Assembly (NCBI GenBank): GCA_934358675.1
Contig: CAKRKX010000001.1
Location: forward strand, 1 to 64,000
Origin: an uncultured Agathobacter sp.
Lineage (GTDB): Bacteria; Bacillota; Clostridia; Lachnospirales; Lachnospiraceae
Length of the DNA: 64,000 bases
Direction of reading: 5' to 3'
Below, piece by piece: positions 1 to 9,137 of the stretch. The notes under the pieces were generated by a model, which saw only the letters and a list, made by a program, of their open reading frames with translations, made no database searches and was not told the origin of the DNA. Every line of letters begins with the position of its first letter. The first letter of the stretch is position 1. Both the position numbers and the translations under genes were made by a program.

Positions 1-1
1 G

Positions 2-409
2 TATTACATGGATGTGGATTTCTATCGTTACTTTATCGGTCGTGACGATCAGTCTGTCAACGAGAAGGTCATGATCAGTCGTATCGATCAGCAGATCCGC
101 GTCAACAAGATCATGCTCGACGATGTGGATTTACATAAAGTAACCAACTTAAAGTGCCGCAAGTACATGTTGAATTACCTTGAGATCATCACAGTTGTCA
201 CCACGATCATGCTGATCCGTTCCGGCACAGAGGAGAACCTCGAGAAAAAGCGTGAACTCTGGAAATATATCAAGGATAAGGATATCGCCGTATTCCACAA
301 GCTGCGTCGCGGCATCATGGGACAGACCATGAATCTTCCGGGAAAAGGCGGTCGTAAGATTTCGGTAGCGGCTTATCGGCTTTCCCAGAAGGTTGTCGGC
401 TTTAATTAA
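2..409 (+). CDS. Glycosyltransferase (family 2-like), C-terminal part
   Basis: The reading frame is already open at the first bases, with codons Tyr-Tyr upstream of the first Met at position 8, so the gene starts before the window. About 135 residues are visible. They contain the DQSVNEKVMISRIDQQ and MNLPGKGGRK stretches that I associate with the C-terminal part of Lachnospiraceae GT2 enzymes making cell-surface polysaccharides. The catalytic GT-A domain (DxD) lies outside the window, so donor and acceptor cannot be judged. The assignment rests on recall of this family and is moderately sure. The gene ends 61 bp before the LacI regulator and has higher GC than the sugar genes that follow. Confidence 0.6.
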   Translation, partial: YYMDVDFYRYFIGRDDQSVNEKVMISRIDQQIRVNKIMLDDVDLHKVTNLKCRKYMLNYLEIITVVTTIMLIRSGTEENLEKKRELWKYIKDKDIAVFHKLRRGIMGQTMNLPGKGGRKISVAAYRLSQKVVGFN

Positions 410-470
410 GAGGATAAAGGGGAAAGTATAAGTAATACATTTGTAATTGTGCGAGTGAGGAGAAGAGGTT

Positions 471-1424
471 ATGGCAAGTATTCGTGAGGTGGCGAAACTG
501 GCGCATGTGGCACCAAGCACGGTATCCAGAGCATTAAATGGCAGTGGATATGTGTCTGAGGAAAGCAAGAGTAAGATTAAGAAAGCGGTTGAGGAGTTAG
601 ATTATATACCTAATCAGTGGATCAGAAATCTGTATAAGAAACGAACTGGAATTATTGGTGTCATGACTCCGGATATTATCCATCCATATTTTTCAACTCT
701 TTGGAATTATCTCGAAGCAGAGTTAGATCAATATGGTTATAATGTGATCATTTGTAATACTAGAGAAAATCAGGATAAGGAAAGAGAATATCTTGATACG
801 CTTGAACGCAATCTGTTCGACGGCTTGATTGTGGGATCTGCTTTTTTACCGGATGAGTATTATATGAATATTGAAAAACCAATTATTTCGCTTGATCGAA
901 TTATACCGGGAATTCCATTAGTGACATCAGATCATTATCAGGGAGGAACATTAGCCGGTGAAGTGTTTGTGGAAAAAGGTTGCAAAAAGGTTATGTGTTT
1001 CAGTGATCCAACCAGGATGGAACTTTCTTCTGCCAATAGCGCAAGAGCACTTATTGATGTGATGGAGAAACATAATTGTGAAGTGGTTGTTGAATCTTTT
1101 CGATGGGAAGAAGTTGTGAATTATCAATTATGTATGACACGCGTTAGATCATTGTTGGAACAATATCCGGATGTTGATGGTATTATGGCTCTAGATTTGT
1201 GTGCAGCTGCATTCTTGAAGACGGATAAAGGGAAAAAAATATTGGCTTATGACGGAACTTATGCTACGGATTTCAACTATCATTCGATTGACTCTATTGT
1301 ACAGGATACAAAGAAAGTAGCAAAAGAAAGTGTGAACATGTTGATTAAACTGATTAACGATCAGCCACTTAAAAAAAGGGAGGTATTGGTTCCTGTAAAA
1401 TACAAAAAGGGCGATACCTTATAG
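471..1424 (+). CDS. LacI-family transcriptional repressor of the sucrose operon
   Basis: 317 residues, normal length for the family. Residues 1-50 form the LacI helix-turn-helix (SIREVAKLAHVAPSTVSRALN), followed by the hinge helix and a periplasmic-binding-like effector domain (IGVMTPDIIHPYF, SLDRIIPGIPLV). A GAGGAGAAGAGG stretch lies just before the ATG. The gene ends at a hairpin terminator and is followed by an ABC importer, GH13, GH32 and fructokinase operon whose promoter carries two copies of a LacI-style palindrome. This makes it the likely repressor of that operon, with a sugar or sugar phosphate as inducer (inference). Codon use is AT-rich like the operon and unlike the gene upstream. 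Confidence 0.9.
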   Translation: MASIREVAKLAHVAPSTVSRALNGSGYVSEESKSKIKKAVEELDYIPNQWIRNLYKKRTGIIGVMTPDIIHPYFSTLWNYLEAELDQYGYNVIICNTRENQDKEREYLDTLERNLFDGLIVGSAFLPDEYYMNIEKPIISLDRIIPGIPLVTSDHYQGGTLAGEVFVEKGCKKVMCFSDPTRMELSSANSARALIDVMEKHNCEVVVESFRWEEVVNYQLCMTRVRSLLEQYPDVDGIMALDLCAAAFLKTDKGKKILAYDGTYATDFNYHSIDSIVQDTKKVAKESVNMLIKLINDQPLKKREVLVPVKYKKGDTL

Positions 1425-1430
1425 GAAGTG

Positions 1431-1470
1431 CTAGCAAAGAAGAAAATTTCTTTTTTGCTAGTGCTTTTTT
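1431..1470 (+). terminator. Rho-independent terminator of the LacI gene
   Basis: Arms 1431-1445 and 1447-1461 pair over about 15 positions with one G-U; the innermost pairs open to form the loop. A run of six T ends at 1470. It separates the repressor gene from the importer promoter. Confidence 0.75.
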
Positions 1471-1532
1471 CATAAAAAAGAGAGATACTTTTTGGTTATA
1501 GTAACGAATGTGCGAAAATCATCATTTTTTTA

Positions 1533-1561
1533 TTGAAATATGTGTGTAGAAAGAGTATATT
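1533..1561 (+). promoter_or_regulatory. Sigma-A promoter of the sucrose/FOS operon
   Basis: TTGAAA (1533-1538), 17-bp spacer, TATATT (1556-1561). The expected start near 1568 falls inside the first palindromic operator, a classical repression geometry. Confidence 0.75.
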
Positions 1562-1565
1562 ACAG

Positions 1566-1586
1566 ATATGGAACAGTTCCACAAAA
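1566..1586 (+). promoter_or_regulatory. LacI-type operator O1
   Basis: Contains the perfect palindrome TGGAACAGTTCCA (1569-1581) and overlaps the predicted transcription start. The extended 20-bp sequence recurs 77 bp downstream with one change. Confidence 0.75.
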
Positions 1587-1642
1587 GGCGCTGTCCTTAC
1601 AATAATAAGTAACAGATCCATGTTTAAAATTTTTTTACCTAA

Positions 1643-1662
1643 ATATGGAACAGTTGCACAAA
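1643..1662 (+). promoter_or_regulatory. LacI-type operator O2
   Basis: ATATGGAACAGTTGCACAAA matches O1 at 19 of 20 positions; the palindrome has one mismatch. It sits directly before the GGGAGGAA ribosome-binding site of the binding-protein gene. The 77-bp spacing from O1 would suit two repressor dimers bound together (inference). Confidence 0.7.
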
Positions 1663-1675
1663 GGGAGGAAAATAT

Positions 1676-3016
1676 ATGAAAGCAAAAAAATTAGTAGCAG
1701 TTGGAATGACCGTACTAATGATGGGGGGATTATTTGCGGGATGTGGAAATTCGGCAGATCCTTCATCAACAGAAGCAAACAGTGGAGAAAACGTAAAGAT
1801 TACTATTTTCCAAAGTAAGATTGAGGCAAATGAAGGATACAAAAAGTTAATTGCTGCATATGAAAAGGAGCATTCAAATGTAGAAATTAATCTTGAGGCT
1901 GTTACAGGTAACGATTTTGGGGCTTCACTAAAAGCAAAAATGCAGTCTGATCCACCAACAATCTTTTCGGTAGGCGGATTTTCGGATATGAAGGATTATG
2001 GAGATGTAATAGAAGATGTTTCAGATCTGGACATTATGCAACATGCGTTAGACGGAACAACCGATACATTCACAAAAGACGGAAAAGTATATGCGGTTCC
2101 GTTGTACATGGAAGGTTATGGATTTGTTATTAATAAGCAGATGTTCGAGGATGCAGGAGTTTCTGTAGATTCCATGATGGATTTCGAAGGAATGAAGGCA
2201 GGCTTTGACACCTTGAAAGAGAAAATCGACAATGGCGAGATGAAGGATAAGTATCCAAATCTGGAAGCGGTTATGGAATATCCGACAAAGGACTTGTGGA
2301 TTGCAGGAGATCATGATGTAAATGTAGCATTGACACATGATTTTACAACACCAAACGAGGCATATGCAGCGGACTCTCTTCCGGGAACCGGTTTCGAAGA
2401 TTATAAGAAAATGGTAGATTTTCAGGCTAGCTATACTACAAATGCTGCCAATACGGCAAATCTGAATTCTGTAGATTATACAACATCATTAGAGGGCGGA
2501 CTTGCCATTGAACGTGTTGCATGTATCAAGCAGGGTAACTGGGTAGCTCCGGCAGTAGAGACAACGGATCCGGAAGTTCTTCAAAAGCTGGATATGTTAC
2601 CATATTCGGTTCCGGGATATTCGGATGGTAAATATTTTGTAGGTGTGTCAGGATATTGGGCAATTCACAGTAAGTCAACCGATGCGCAGAAGGCGGCTGC
2701 AAAAGATTTTATCAATTGGATGTTTAGTGATCCGGAGGCACAGAAAATTGTTGTAAACGATTGTAAATTTATTCCACCATATGACAATTTTGATGGACTG
2801 GAAGCATCTGATCCACTTTCACAGAGAATTATGGATGCAAACAATTCAGGCAACACTATGAATGGATGGGTGTACAGTGGGGCTCCGAATACATGGTCGC
2901 AGCAGGTTGCCGGTGTGGAAGTACAGAAATATCTTGCTGGTGAAGCTGACTGGGATGAGGTTACAAAGACCTGTATTGAACAGTGGAGTGAGTTGAGAAA
3001 ACAGCAGAATAACTAG
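1676..3016 (+). CDS. Sugar ABC transporter substrate-binding lipoprotein
   Basis: 446 residues, family 1 extracellular solute-binding protein (MsmE/UgpB-like). The signal peptide ends in the lipobox LFAGC with the lipidated Cys at residue 23, followed by a Ser/Asn-rich linker. The protein is therefore tethered on the outer face of the membrane. Two ABC permease genes follow, but no ATPase gene is present, as usual for CUT1 systems that share an MsmK-type ATPase encoded elsewhere. The neighbouring GH32, GH13 and fructokinase point to sucrose, kestose-type fructo-oligosaccharides or related sugars. Start: GGGAGGAA lies just upstream of the ATG. Confidence 0.9.
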   Translation: MKAKKLVAVGMTVLMMGGLFAGCGNSADPSSTEANSGENVKITIFQSKIEANEGYKKLIAAYEKEHSNVEINLEAVTGNDFGASLKAKMQSDPPTIFSVGGFSDMKDYGDVIEDVSDLDIMQHALDGTTDTFTKDGKVYAVPLYMEGYGFVINKQMFEDAGVSVDSMMDFEGMKAGFDTLKEKIDNGEMKDKYPNLEAVMEYPTKDLWIAGDHDVNVALTHDFTTPNEAYAADSLPGTGFEDYKKMVDFQASYTTNAANTANLNSVDYTTSLEGGLAIERVACIKQGNWVAPAVETTDPEVLQKLDMLPYSVPGYSDGKYFVGVSGYWAIHSKSTDAQKAAAKDFINWMFSDPEAQKIVVNDCKFIPPYDNFDGLEASDPLSQRIMDANNSGNTMNGWVYSGAPNTWSQQVAGVEVQKYLAGEADWDEVTKTCIEQWSELRKQQNN

Positions 3017-3029
3017 TATTATTTAAGGA

Positions 3030-3059
3030 TTTCCGGGATAGAAAAGTCTATCCCGGAAA
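3030..3059 (+). other. Stem-loop between binding-protein and permease genes
   Basis: A 13-bp perfect stem (TTTCCGGGATAGA paired with TCTATCCCGGAAA) around a short loop, without a T-run. It probably stabilises the upstream mRNA or partly terminates, giving more binding protein than permease (inference from similar operons). Confidence 0.65.
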
Positions 3060-3106
3060 TTTAGATAAAGTCAGATCCTTTGTTTGGAAAGGCGGAAATA
3101 AGAAGT

Positions 3107-3976
3107 ATGAGAAAAAGTAAATTACGGTTTTGGGGCTTTTTGGCACCGTCATTAATTGCATTTTGTATTGTTGTAATCATACCTACATGTATAGGATTTT
3201 TTTATTCACTTACAAATTGGAATGGAATTGTAGGTTCGGAGGTTAAGTTTGTAGGTTTTCAGAATTTTATAGATATTTTCACGAGAGATAATTCATTTGT
3301 GCATGCCTTTTTATTTACAGCAGCTTTTTCGGTCTGTGCAGTTATCTTAGTTAACGTTGTTGGTTTTGGTCTGGCTTTGCTAGTGACACAGAAATTTAGA
3401 GGAGCAACGTTGTTACGTGGAATCTTTTTTATGCCAAATATGATTGGCGGATTATTACTCGGATTCACATGGCAATTTATCTTTATATCAATTTTTGAGG
3501 CATTTTCGAAAAAAACAGGAATTTCAGCATTTAGCGGATGGTTATCAAATCCGGAGACCGGATTTATAGGTTTACTGATTTTAACTGTCTGGCAAATGTC
3601 TGGATATATGATGATCGTATATATTGCGCAGATTCAGCAGATACCGGAATCGGTCAAGGAAGCTGCTCGAATTGATGGAGCAAATGCATGGCAACTTATG
3701 AGACATATTATTCTTCCGTTGATGATGCCGGCGTTTACAATAGGTTTGTTTTTATCAATTTCGAATTCATTTAAAATGTTTGATCAAAATTTAGCTTTGA
3801 CGCAGGGCGGACCGTATAAATCAACGGAAATGATTGCGTTGAACATTTATAATTCCGCCTTCGGAGCGAATGAATTTGGATTTGCGCAGGCAAAAGCAAT
3901 TGTATTTCTTATTATCGTGGCAGGAATTGGAATTACGCAATTGGTTATTACAAAGCGTAAGGAGGTTGAAATGTAA
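3107..3976 (+). CDS. Sugar ABC transporter permease (MsmF-like)
   Basis: About 289 residues with six expected membrane helices and the cytoplasmic EAA loop (EAARIDGANAWQLMRHIILP) that docks the ATPase. The frame is open upstream from a TTG at 3080, but ATG 3107 (MRKSKLRFWG) is preferred: it gives the usual short basic N-terminus and has a GGAAAGGCGG purine stretch upstream. It overlaps the next permease gene by one base, so the two are translationally coupled and form the transmembrane heterodimer. Confidence 0.88.
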   Translation: MRKSKLRFWGFLAPSLIAFCIVVIIPTCIGFFYSLTNWNGIVGSEVKFVGFQNFIDIFTRDNSFVHAFLFTAAFSVCAVILVNVVGFGLALLVTQKFRGATLLRGIFFMPNMIGGLLLGFTWQFIFISIFEAFSKKTGISAFSGWLSNPETGFIGLLILTVWQMSGYMMIVYIAQIQQIPESVKEAARIDGANAWQLMRHIILPLMMPAFTIGLFLSISNSFKMFDQNLALTQGGPYKSTEMIALNIYNSAFGANEFGFAQAKAIVFLIIVAGIGITQLVITKRKEVEM

Positions 3977-4791
3977 TGAAGAAAAAAATTGTTTATGGAC
4001 TAACGGGAATTATTCTTGGATGTATTTTTTTGTTCCCAATTTATATTTTGATTATGAACTCGTTTAAGACAACAAAGGGGATTTTTACAGATGTGTTGGG
4101 ATTCCCTGCGAAAGGAACATTCACACTTGAAAATTATAAGAATGCGTTTGAAGAGCTGGATTACGTAAAATCGTTCATGAATTCATTACTGATCACAGTT
4201 GTGACAGCGCTTCTTGTATTGTTGATATCGGCTATGGCAGCCTGGGTTCTTGTGCGGTATAAAACAAGAGCCAGCAAAATTATCTTCTTGATATTTGCCG
4301 GTTCTATGCTGATTCCATTTCAGTGTGTCATGCTTCCGTTAGTTGGTTTCGCGAGTAAAATCGGTTTAATGTCCCGTGGCGGTTTGATTTTCATGTATAT
4401 GGGATTTCAAACAAGTATGGCAATTATAATGTTTCATGGATTTATTAAAAATATTCCAGAGGAATTGGAAGAAGCGGCGACAATTGATGGATGTGGTTCA
4501 ATACGCCTTTTCATATCGATCGTACTCCCTTTGATGAGAACGATTATTGTTACGGTTGCGGTGATTAATGTTATGGGCACATGGAACGATTTCCTGTTAC
4601 CTTCGCTGATCATCAATAAACAGGGCCTGCAGACATTACCTTTAAAAACATATTTGTTCTTTGGTCAGTTTGCAAAACGCTGGGATTTGGCTTCGGCGGG
4701 ATTAGTCATGTGCATGGCTCCTATTATTATCTTTTACTTGTTTAGTCAAAAATATATTGTAAAAGGAATTACAGAAGGCGCAATAAAGTAA
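3976..4791 (+). CDS. Sugar ABC transporter permease (MsmG-like)
   Basis: 271 residues, six membrane helices expected, EAA motif present (EEAATIDGCGSIRLFISIVLP region). The start codon shares its A with the stop of the preceding permease (TAATGA). This is the second half of the membrane channel. It is followed after 17 bp by the GH13 enzyme, so uptake and hydrolysis are in one transcript. Confidence 0.9.
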   Translation: MKKKIVYGLTGIILGCIFLFPIYILIMNSFKTTKGIFTDVLGFPAKGTFTLENYKNAFEELDYVKSFMNSLLITVVTALLVLLISAMAAWVLVRYKTRASKIIFLIFAGSMLIPFQCVMLPLVGFASKIGLMSRGGLIFMYMGFQTSMAIIMFHGFIKNIPEELEEAATIDGCGSIRLFISIVLPLMRTIIVTVAVINVMGTWNDFLLPSLIINKQGLQTLPLKTYLFFGQFAKRWDLASAGLVMCMAPIIIFYLFSQKYIVKGITEGAIK

Positions 4792-4808
4792 GGTGAGGAA
4801 TTAGATAG

Positions 4809-6434
4809 ATGAAAAATAATTGGTGGAAAGAGTCAGTGGTATATCAGATTTATCCGCAAAGTTTTATGGACAGCAATGGAGATGGAATTGGTGATTTTAA
4901 TGGAATTATCCAGAAACTTGATTATCTTCAGGATCTGGGAGTAGATGTATTATGGATATGTCCAATGTATGCTTCTCCGCTGGTGGATAATGGATATGAT
5001 ATATCAGATTACTATAAGGTTAACCCTATTTTCGGAACAAATGAAGATATGGATCATTTAATAGCGGAGACACAAAAAAGAAATATTAAAATAATATTGG
5101 ATTTGGTTGTAAATCATTGCTCAGATCAGCATGAATGGTTTCAAAAGGCAATTAAGAATCCTGATTGTGAGGAAGCATCTTATTTTTACTTCCGAACAAC
5201 AGAAAATGATCAAGAACCTAATAATTGGCGGTCTAATTTTGGTGGATCTGTATGGTCAAGATTGCCGGATGGCAGATGGTATTATCATACATTTGCGAAG
5301 GAGCAGCCGGATCTGAACTGGGAATGCAAAGAGTTGCGTCAAAAAATTTATGAGATGATAAACTGGTGGTTGGAAAAAGGAATAGCTGGGTTTCGTGTCG
5401 ATGCAATTACCTTTATCAAAAAGGACTTAAGCTTTGCTTGCCGTCCTACGAATGATGGGGAACGATATCCGATTGAAAAACTTACGGATTATAAGGGAAT
5501 CGGAGCATTTCTTGATGAGATGAAAGAACAGTGTTTTGATAAATATAATTGTATGACAGTTGCTGAAGCTCCAGGGGTAGATGATGCTGCTTTTGAACGG
5601 TATGCCGGAAAGGATGGTTACTTTTCCATGATTTTTGACTTCGGATGGGAAAATATGGAAGGGGAAAAGGACAAATCAAACATTCAGGCGATAGAACGGT
5701 GGAAGAAAAAAATATTTACGCATGTAGCACATAATAGTAGAATCGGCTGGAGTGCTATCTTTTTAGAAAATCATGATCAATCCCGATGCCTGAACAAGTT
5801 TTTGGAGAGAGACGATATTAGTTTCTATAGTGCTTCGGCTTTGGCCAGTATCTATTTTTTCTTACATGGAACGCCTTTCATTTATCAGGGACAGGAAATT
5901 GGTATGACGAATGTGAAGTGGCAGGACATCAATGATATGGATGACATCAGGGCGAAAAGAACCTATGAGGAAGCGGTTGGACAGGGGGAAGACCCTGACA
6001 AAGTTCTTGCATATTTTTCCGAGTTGGGAAGAGATAACGCTAGAACACCGATGCAGTGGGATAGCTCAGAAAATGGTGGGTTTACAAATGGAAAGCCGTG
6101 GATTAAGTGTAATGATAATTATAGGAAAATCAATGCACAAAATCAGGTGAATGATCCGGATTCTTTGTACAATTATTATAAGCGCCTGATTCAGTGTTAC
6201 CATGACAATGCGGATATTGTTAGAAATGCATCGTTTCATCCACTCTATGAGGATCAACCGGGGGTAATTGCATATGAAAGGCGATGGAATGATCAAAGAC
6301 TAATGGTAATTGTGAATTTTACGAATGAGAAGATGAAAATTTCACATATTGACCAAGAGTGTGTCCTATGCAATTATAGTGAAAAGAAGATAGAATCATT
6401 GCAACCGTATGAGGCGAGAATATATGTCAAGTAA
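4809..6434 (+). CDS. GH13 alpha-glucosidase (oligo-1,6-glucosidase/sucrase type)
   Basis: 541 residues, typical of GH13 subfamily 31 (oligo-1,6-glucosidase, trehalulose/sucrose-active enzymes). The barrel starts with WWKESVVYQIYPQSF; the nucleophile is D198 in GFRVDAIT, the acid/base E253 in VAEAPG and the transition-state stabiliser D323 in LENHDQ. No signal peptide, so it acts in the cytoplasm on imported sugar. With GH32 and fructokinase beside it, sucrose, isomaltulose-type or raffinose-derived sugars are plausible; the exact linkage cannot be read from sequence. It lies 17 bp after the permease gene, with a weak Shine-Dalgarno (AAGGTGAGG). Confidence 0.85.
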   Translation: MKNNWWKESVVYQIYPQSFMDSNGDGIGDFNGIIQKLDYLQDLGVDVLWICPMYASPLVDNGYDISDYYKVNPIFGTNEDMDHLIAETQKRNIKIILDLVVNHCSDQHEWFQKAIKNPDCEEASYFYFRTTENDQEPNNWRSNFGGSVWSRLPDGRWYYHTFAKEQPDLNWECKELRQKIYEMINWWLEKGIAGFRVDAITFIKKDLSFACRPTNDGERYPIEKLTDYKGIGAFLDEMKEQCFDKYNCMTVAEAPGVDDAAFERYAGKDGYFSMIFDFGWENMEGEKDKSNIQAIERWKKKIFTHVAHNSRIGWSAIFLENHDQSRCLNKFLERDDISFYSASALASIYFFLHGTPFIYQGQEIGMTNVKWQDINDMDDIRAKRTYEEAVGQGEDPDKVLAYFSELGRDNARTPMQWDSSENGGFTNGKPWIKCNDNYRKINAQNQVNDPDSLYNYYKRLIQCYHDNADIVRNASFHPLYEDQPGVIAYERRWNDQRLMVIVNFTNEKMKISHIDQECVLCNYSEKKIESLQPYEARIYVK

Positions 6435-6458
6435 AGAATCGGGATGTGGGGAATATGT

Positions 6459-7916
6459 ATGAGTGATATGTTAGAGCAGGCGAGAAAATATGAGGCAAAA
6501 CAGATCGCGAGTACCGATACAGAAAAGAAACCGTTGTTTCATGTTTCGGCACCGACCGGATGGATTAATGATCCAAATGGATTTTCCGTATATGAAGGAA
6601 AAATACATTTGTTTTATCAGTATTATCCGTATAGGAAAGAGTGGGGACCGATGCACTGGGGGCATAGCGTATCGGGCGATATGATCCGTTGGGAACAGCT
6701 TCCGGCAGCGCTTGCGCCAGATGAGGATTATGATAAGAATGGATGTTTTTCCGGAAGTGCGATCGAGGTGGATGGAAAGCATGTATTGGTATATACCGGA
6801 GTGATGAAAGATGCATCGACCGGACAGGAACGGCAGAATCAATGTATCGCATTTGGGGATGGAACAGACTATGTAAAGTATGAAAATAATCCGGTGGTGA
6901 CTGGAGAGATGCTTCCAGAAGCCTGTAGTCGAACTGATTTTAGAGACCCGAAAATCTGGAAAGAGCAAGATACATACTATTTGATTGTCGGAAATAAGAA
7001 TGATCGCCAAATGGGACAAGTTGATCTTTTTTCAAGTAAAAATCTTACGGAGTGGAAATATGAAACTGTTTTGGCATCCAATGAAAGCGGAACGATTGGT
7101 ACGATGTGGGAGTGTCCGGATTTCTTTGCTTTGGAAAATAAACATGTATTGATCTGTTCTCCGCAGGACATGAAAGCTGAGAAATATGAGTTTCATAATG
7201 GACATAATTCTGTTTATTTTCTTGGGAATTATGATGCGGATTTGCACAAATTTAGTAAAGAGTCTCCGCATACACTTGATTACGGGATGGATTTCTATGC
7301 ACCGCAGACAACCGTCCTTCCGGATGGAAGAAGGATTATGATTGCATGGATGAAGTCGTGGGATGCATGTGTAATTACAAATTCACAAGAGTGGCAGGGC
7401 ATGATGACACTTCCTCGTGAGTTGATATTAAAAGATGGAACCATTCGTCAGAGACCGGTACGGGAACTTGAAAAATATCATCAAAATGCGTATGTGTATG
7501 AGAATGTCGAAATTGATGGAGATGCAGTCCTTCCGGGAGTGGAAGGACGAACAATCGATCTGATGATTACATTAAAAGGCGGCGAATATACAGTTTTTGA
7601 GATGAAACTCGCTGCAAATGATGAGTATGAAACAAGTTTTATTTACTATAAGGCAAGTAGAATACTGGAGATTGATCGAACATATTGTGGTGTGAAAAAA
7701 GATGTTGTCTGTGTACGCAAAATCAGGATTGAAAAGCCTATGGGACTTGAAAAGATGCGTTTCGTATTGGATCGTCAGTCGATTGAGCTTTTTATCAATG
7801 ATGGACAACAAGTGGCGACAACTGCAATATGTACTCCTATGGAAGCGAAGAAAGTGCGTTTCTTCAGTGATAAGAAAATGCAGATCAGAATCGAAAAATA
7901 TGACATCGTGTTATAA
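6459..7916 (+). CDS. GH32 beta-fructofuranosidase (sucrose/FOS hydrolase)
   Basis: 485 residues. GH32 signatures in order: nucleophile D38 in WINDPNG, stabiliser D163 in FRDPKIW, acid/base E218 in WECPDFF, then a C-terminal beta-sandwich. No signal peptide, so it is cytoplasmic and works on imported, possibly phosphorylated or free, fructosides. As the partner system is an ABC importer and not a PTS, free sucrose or short fructo-oligosaccharide is the likelier substrate. ATG 6459 is preferred over in-frame ATG 6444 because GTGGGGA lies at proper distance. The downstream fructokinase consumes the released fructose. Confidence 0.9.
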   Translation: MSDMLEQARKYEAKQIASTDTEKKPLFHVSAPTGWINDPNGFSVYEGKIHLFYQYYPYRKEWGPMHWGHSVSGDMIRWEQLPAALAPDEDYDKNGCFSGSAIEVDGKHVLVYTGVMKDASTGQERQNQCIAFGDGTDYVKYENNPVVTGEMLPEACSRTDFRDPKIWKEQDTYYLIVGNKNDRQMGQVDLFSSKNLTEWKYETVLASNESGTIGTMWECPDFFALENKHVLICSPQDMKAEKYEFHNGHNSVYFLGNYDADLHKFSKESPHTLDYGMDFYAPQTTVLPDGRRIMIAWMKSWDACVITNSQEWQGMMTLPRELILKDGTIRQRPVRELEKYHQNAYVYENVEIDGDAVLPGVEGRTIDLMITLKGGEYTVFEMKLAANDEYETSFIYYKASRILEIDRTYCGVKKDVVCVRKIRIEKPMGLEKMRFVLDRQSIELFINDGQQVATTAICTPMEAKKVRFFSDKKMQIRIEKYDIVL

Positions 7917-7932
7917 ATAGGAGGAAGGGTAC

Positions 7933-8889
7933 ATGGACGTAGTGGCATTAGGAGAATTATTGATTGATTTTACGGAAAATGGAGTAAGCAATCAGGGAAA
8001 TCCTTTGTTTGAGGCAAATCCGGGAGGAGCACCATGCAATGTATTGTCCATGCTGTCCCGATTAGGTCATAAGACTGCATTTATAGGAAAAGTGGGAAAT
8101 GATTTCTTCGGGAAACAGCTTGAGGATGCAATCAAAGAGGTTGGAATTGATGCAGCCGGACTTCTGAAAGATGATGAAGTACATACAACTTTGGCTTTGG
8201 TTCATACTCAGGCAAATGGTGATAGAGACTTCTCATTTTACAGAAATCCTGGAGCAGATATGATGCTGACGGAAAATGAAATACCGGAAGCTGTCATTAG
8301 AGATGCAAGGATTTTTCATTTTGGAACGTTGTCGATGACCCATGAGATGGTGCGAAAAGCAACGAAAAAAGCGATTGCGCTTGCAAAAGAGTCTGGTGCG
8401 ATTATTTCATTTGATCCTAATATACGTGAACCGCTTTGGAGTTCATTAGATGAAGCAAGAGAGCAGGTGCTGTATGGTATACAGCAATGCGATATTTTAA
8501 AAATTTCCGATAATGAAATTCAATGGTTGACTGGAGAAACGGATTTTACAGATGGTGTTCGATGGATTAATAAGCGATATTCTATTCCTTTGATTCTTGT
8601 GTCGATGGGAAGGGATGGAAGCAGAGCTTACTATCAAGATAGGGTGGTTGAGGCGGCATCTTTCATCCAGAAGAATACAATTGAGACTACTGGAGCCGGG
8701 GATACCTTTTGTGCATGTGTATTGCATTACATTTTAGAGCATGGTTTGAAGAATTTGGATGAAAAAGGTATTACAGAAATGCTTACTTATGCGAATGCGG
8801 CAGCTTCAATCATAACAACACGTAAAGGCGCATTGCGGGTGATGCCGAAGGCAGAAGAAATTGAAAAGCTGATTGCATCGAGAGGATAA
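7933..8889 (+). CDS. Fructokinase, PfkB (ribokinase) family
   Basis: 318 residues. N-terminal NPGGAPCNV (sugar binding) and C-terminal ETTGAGDTFCA (anion hole and catalytic base D257) are the two PfkB signatures. It phosphorylates fructose to fructose-6-phosphate, feeding glycolysis (pfkA is at 26013). It starts 16 bp after the GH32 gene behind a GGAGGAAGG site, and a strong terminator follows, making it the last gene of the operon. Confidence 0.88.
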   Translation: MDVVALGELLIDFTENGVSNQGNPLFEANPGGAPCNVLSMLSRLGHKTAFIGKVGNDFFGKQLEDAIKEVGIDAAGLLKDDEVHTTLALVHTQANGDRDFSFYRNPGADMMLTENEIPEAVIRDARIFHFGTLSMTHEMVRKATKKAIALAKESGAIISFDPNIREPLWSSLDEAREQVLYGIQQCDILKISDNEIQWLTGETDFTDGVRWINKRYSIPLILVSMGRDGSRAYYQDRVVEAASFIQKNTIETTGAGDTFCACVLHYILEHGLKNLDEKGITEMLTYANAAASIITTRKGALRVMPKAEEIEKLIASRG

Positions 8890-8896
8890 GAAAAAG

Positions 8897-8940
8897 AAGA
8901 CTTTTGGACACTTGAAACAGGTGTCCGGAAGTCTTTTTTG
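8897..8940 (+). terminator. Terminator of the sucrose operon
   Basis: AAGACTT..GGACAC pairs with GTGTCC..AAGTCTT around a 9-base loop, followed by a T-run. It marks the 3' edge of the AT-rich sugar island. Confidence 0.85.
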
Positions 8941-8962
8941 TTTTAATATACAATTTGCTGTC

Positions 8963-8991
8963 TTGTCACATGTAAAGATATGTGTTATACT
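8963..8991 (+). promoter_or_regulatory. Promoter of nadB, with inverted repeat in the spacer
   Basis: TTGTCA (8963-8968), 17-bp spacer, TATACT (8986-8991) preceded by TG (extended -10). The spacer carries CACAT...ATGTG and the wider region TCACATG...CATGTGA, plausible operator halves for the NiaR-type repressor encoded downstream (inference). Confidence 0.65.
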
Positions 8992-9137
8992 CACTGTCAT
9001 GTGATTTGAATATTTGCAGAAAGAATAGAATAATAGGAAAATTCAAATGCAGTAAAGAGTAACAGAGGTTCATTCGGTTACTCAAATTATCAAAATGCAT
9101 GCAGCAAAAACTGCGTGACAGGAAAGTATGGCGAATT

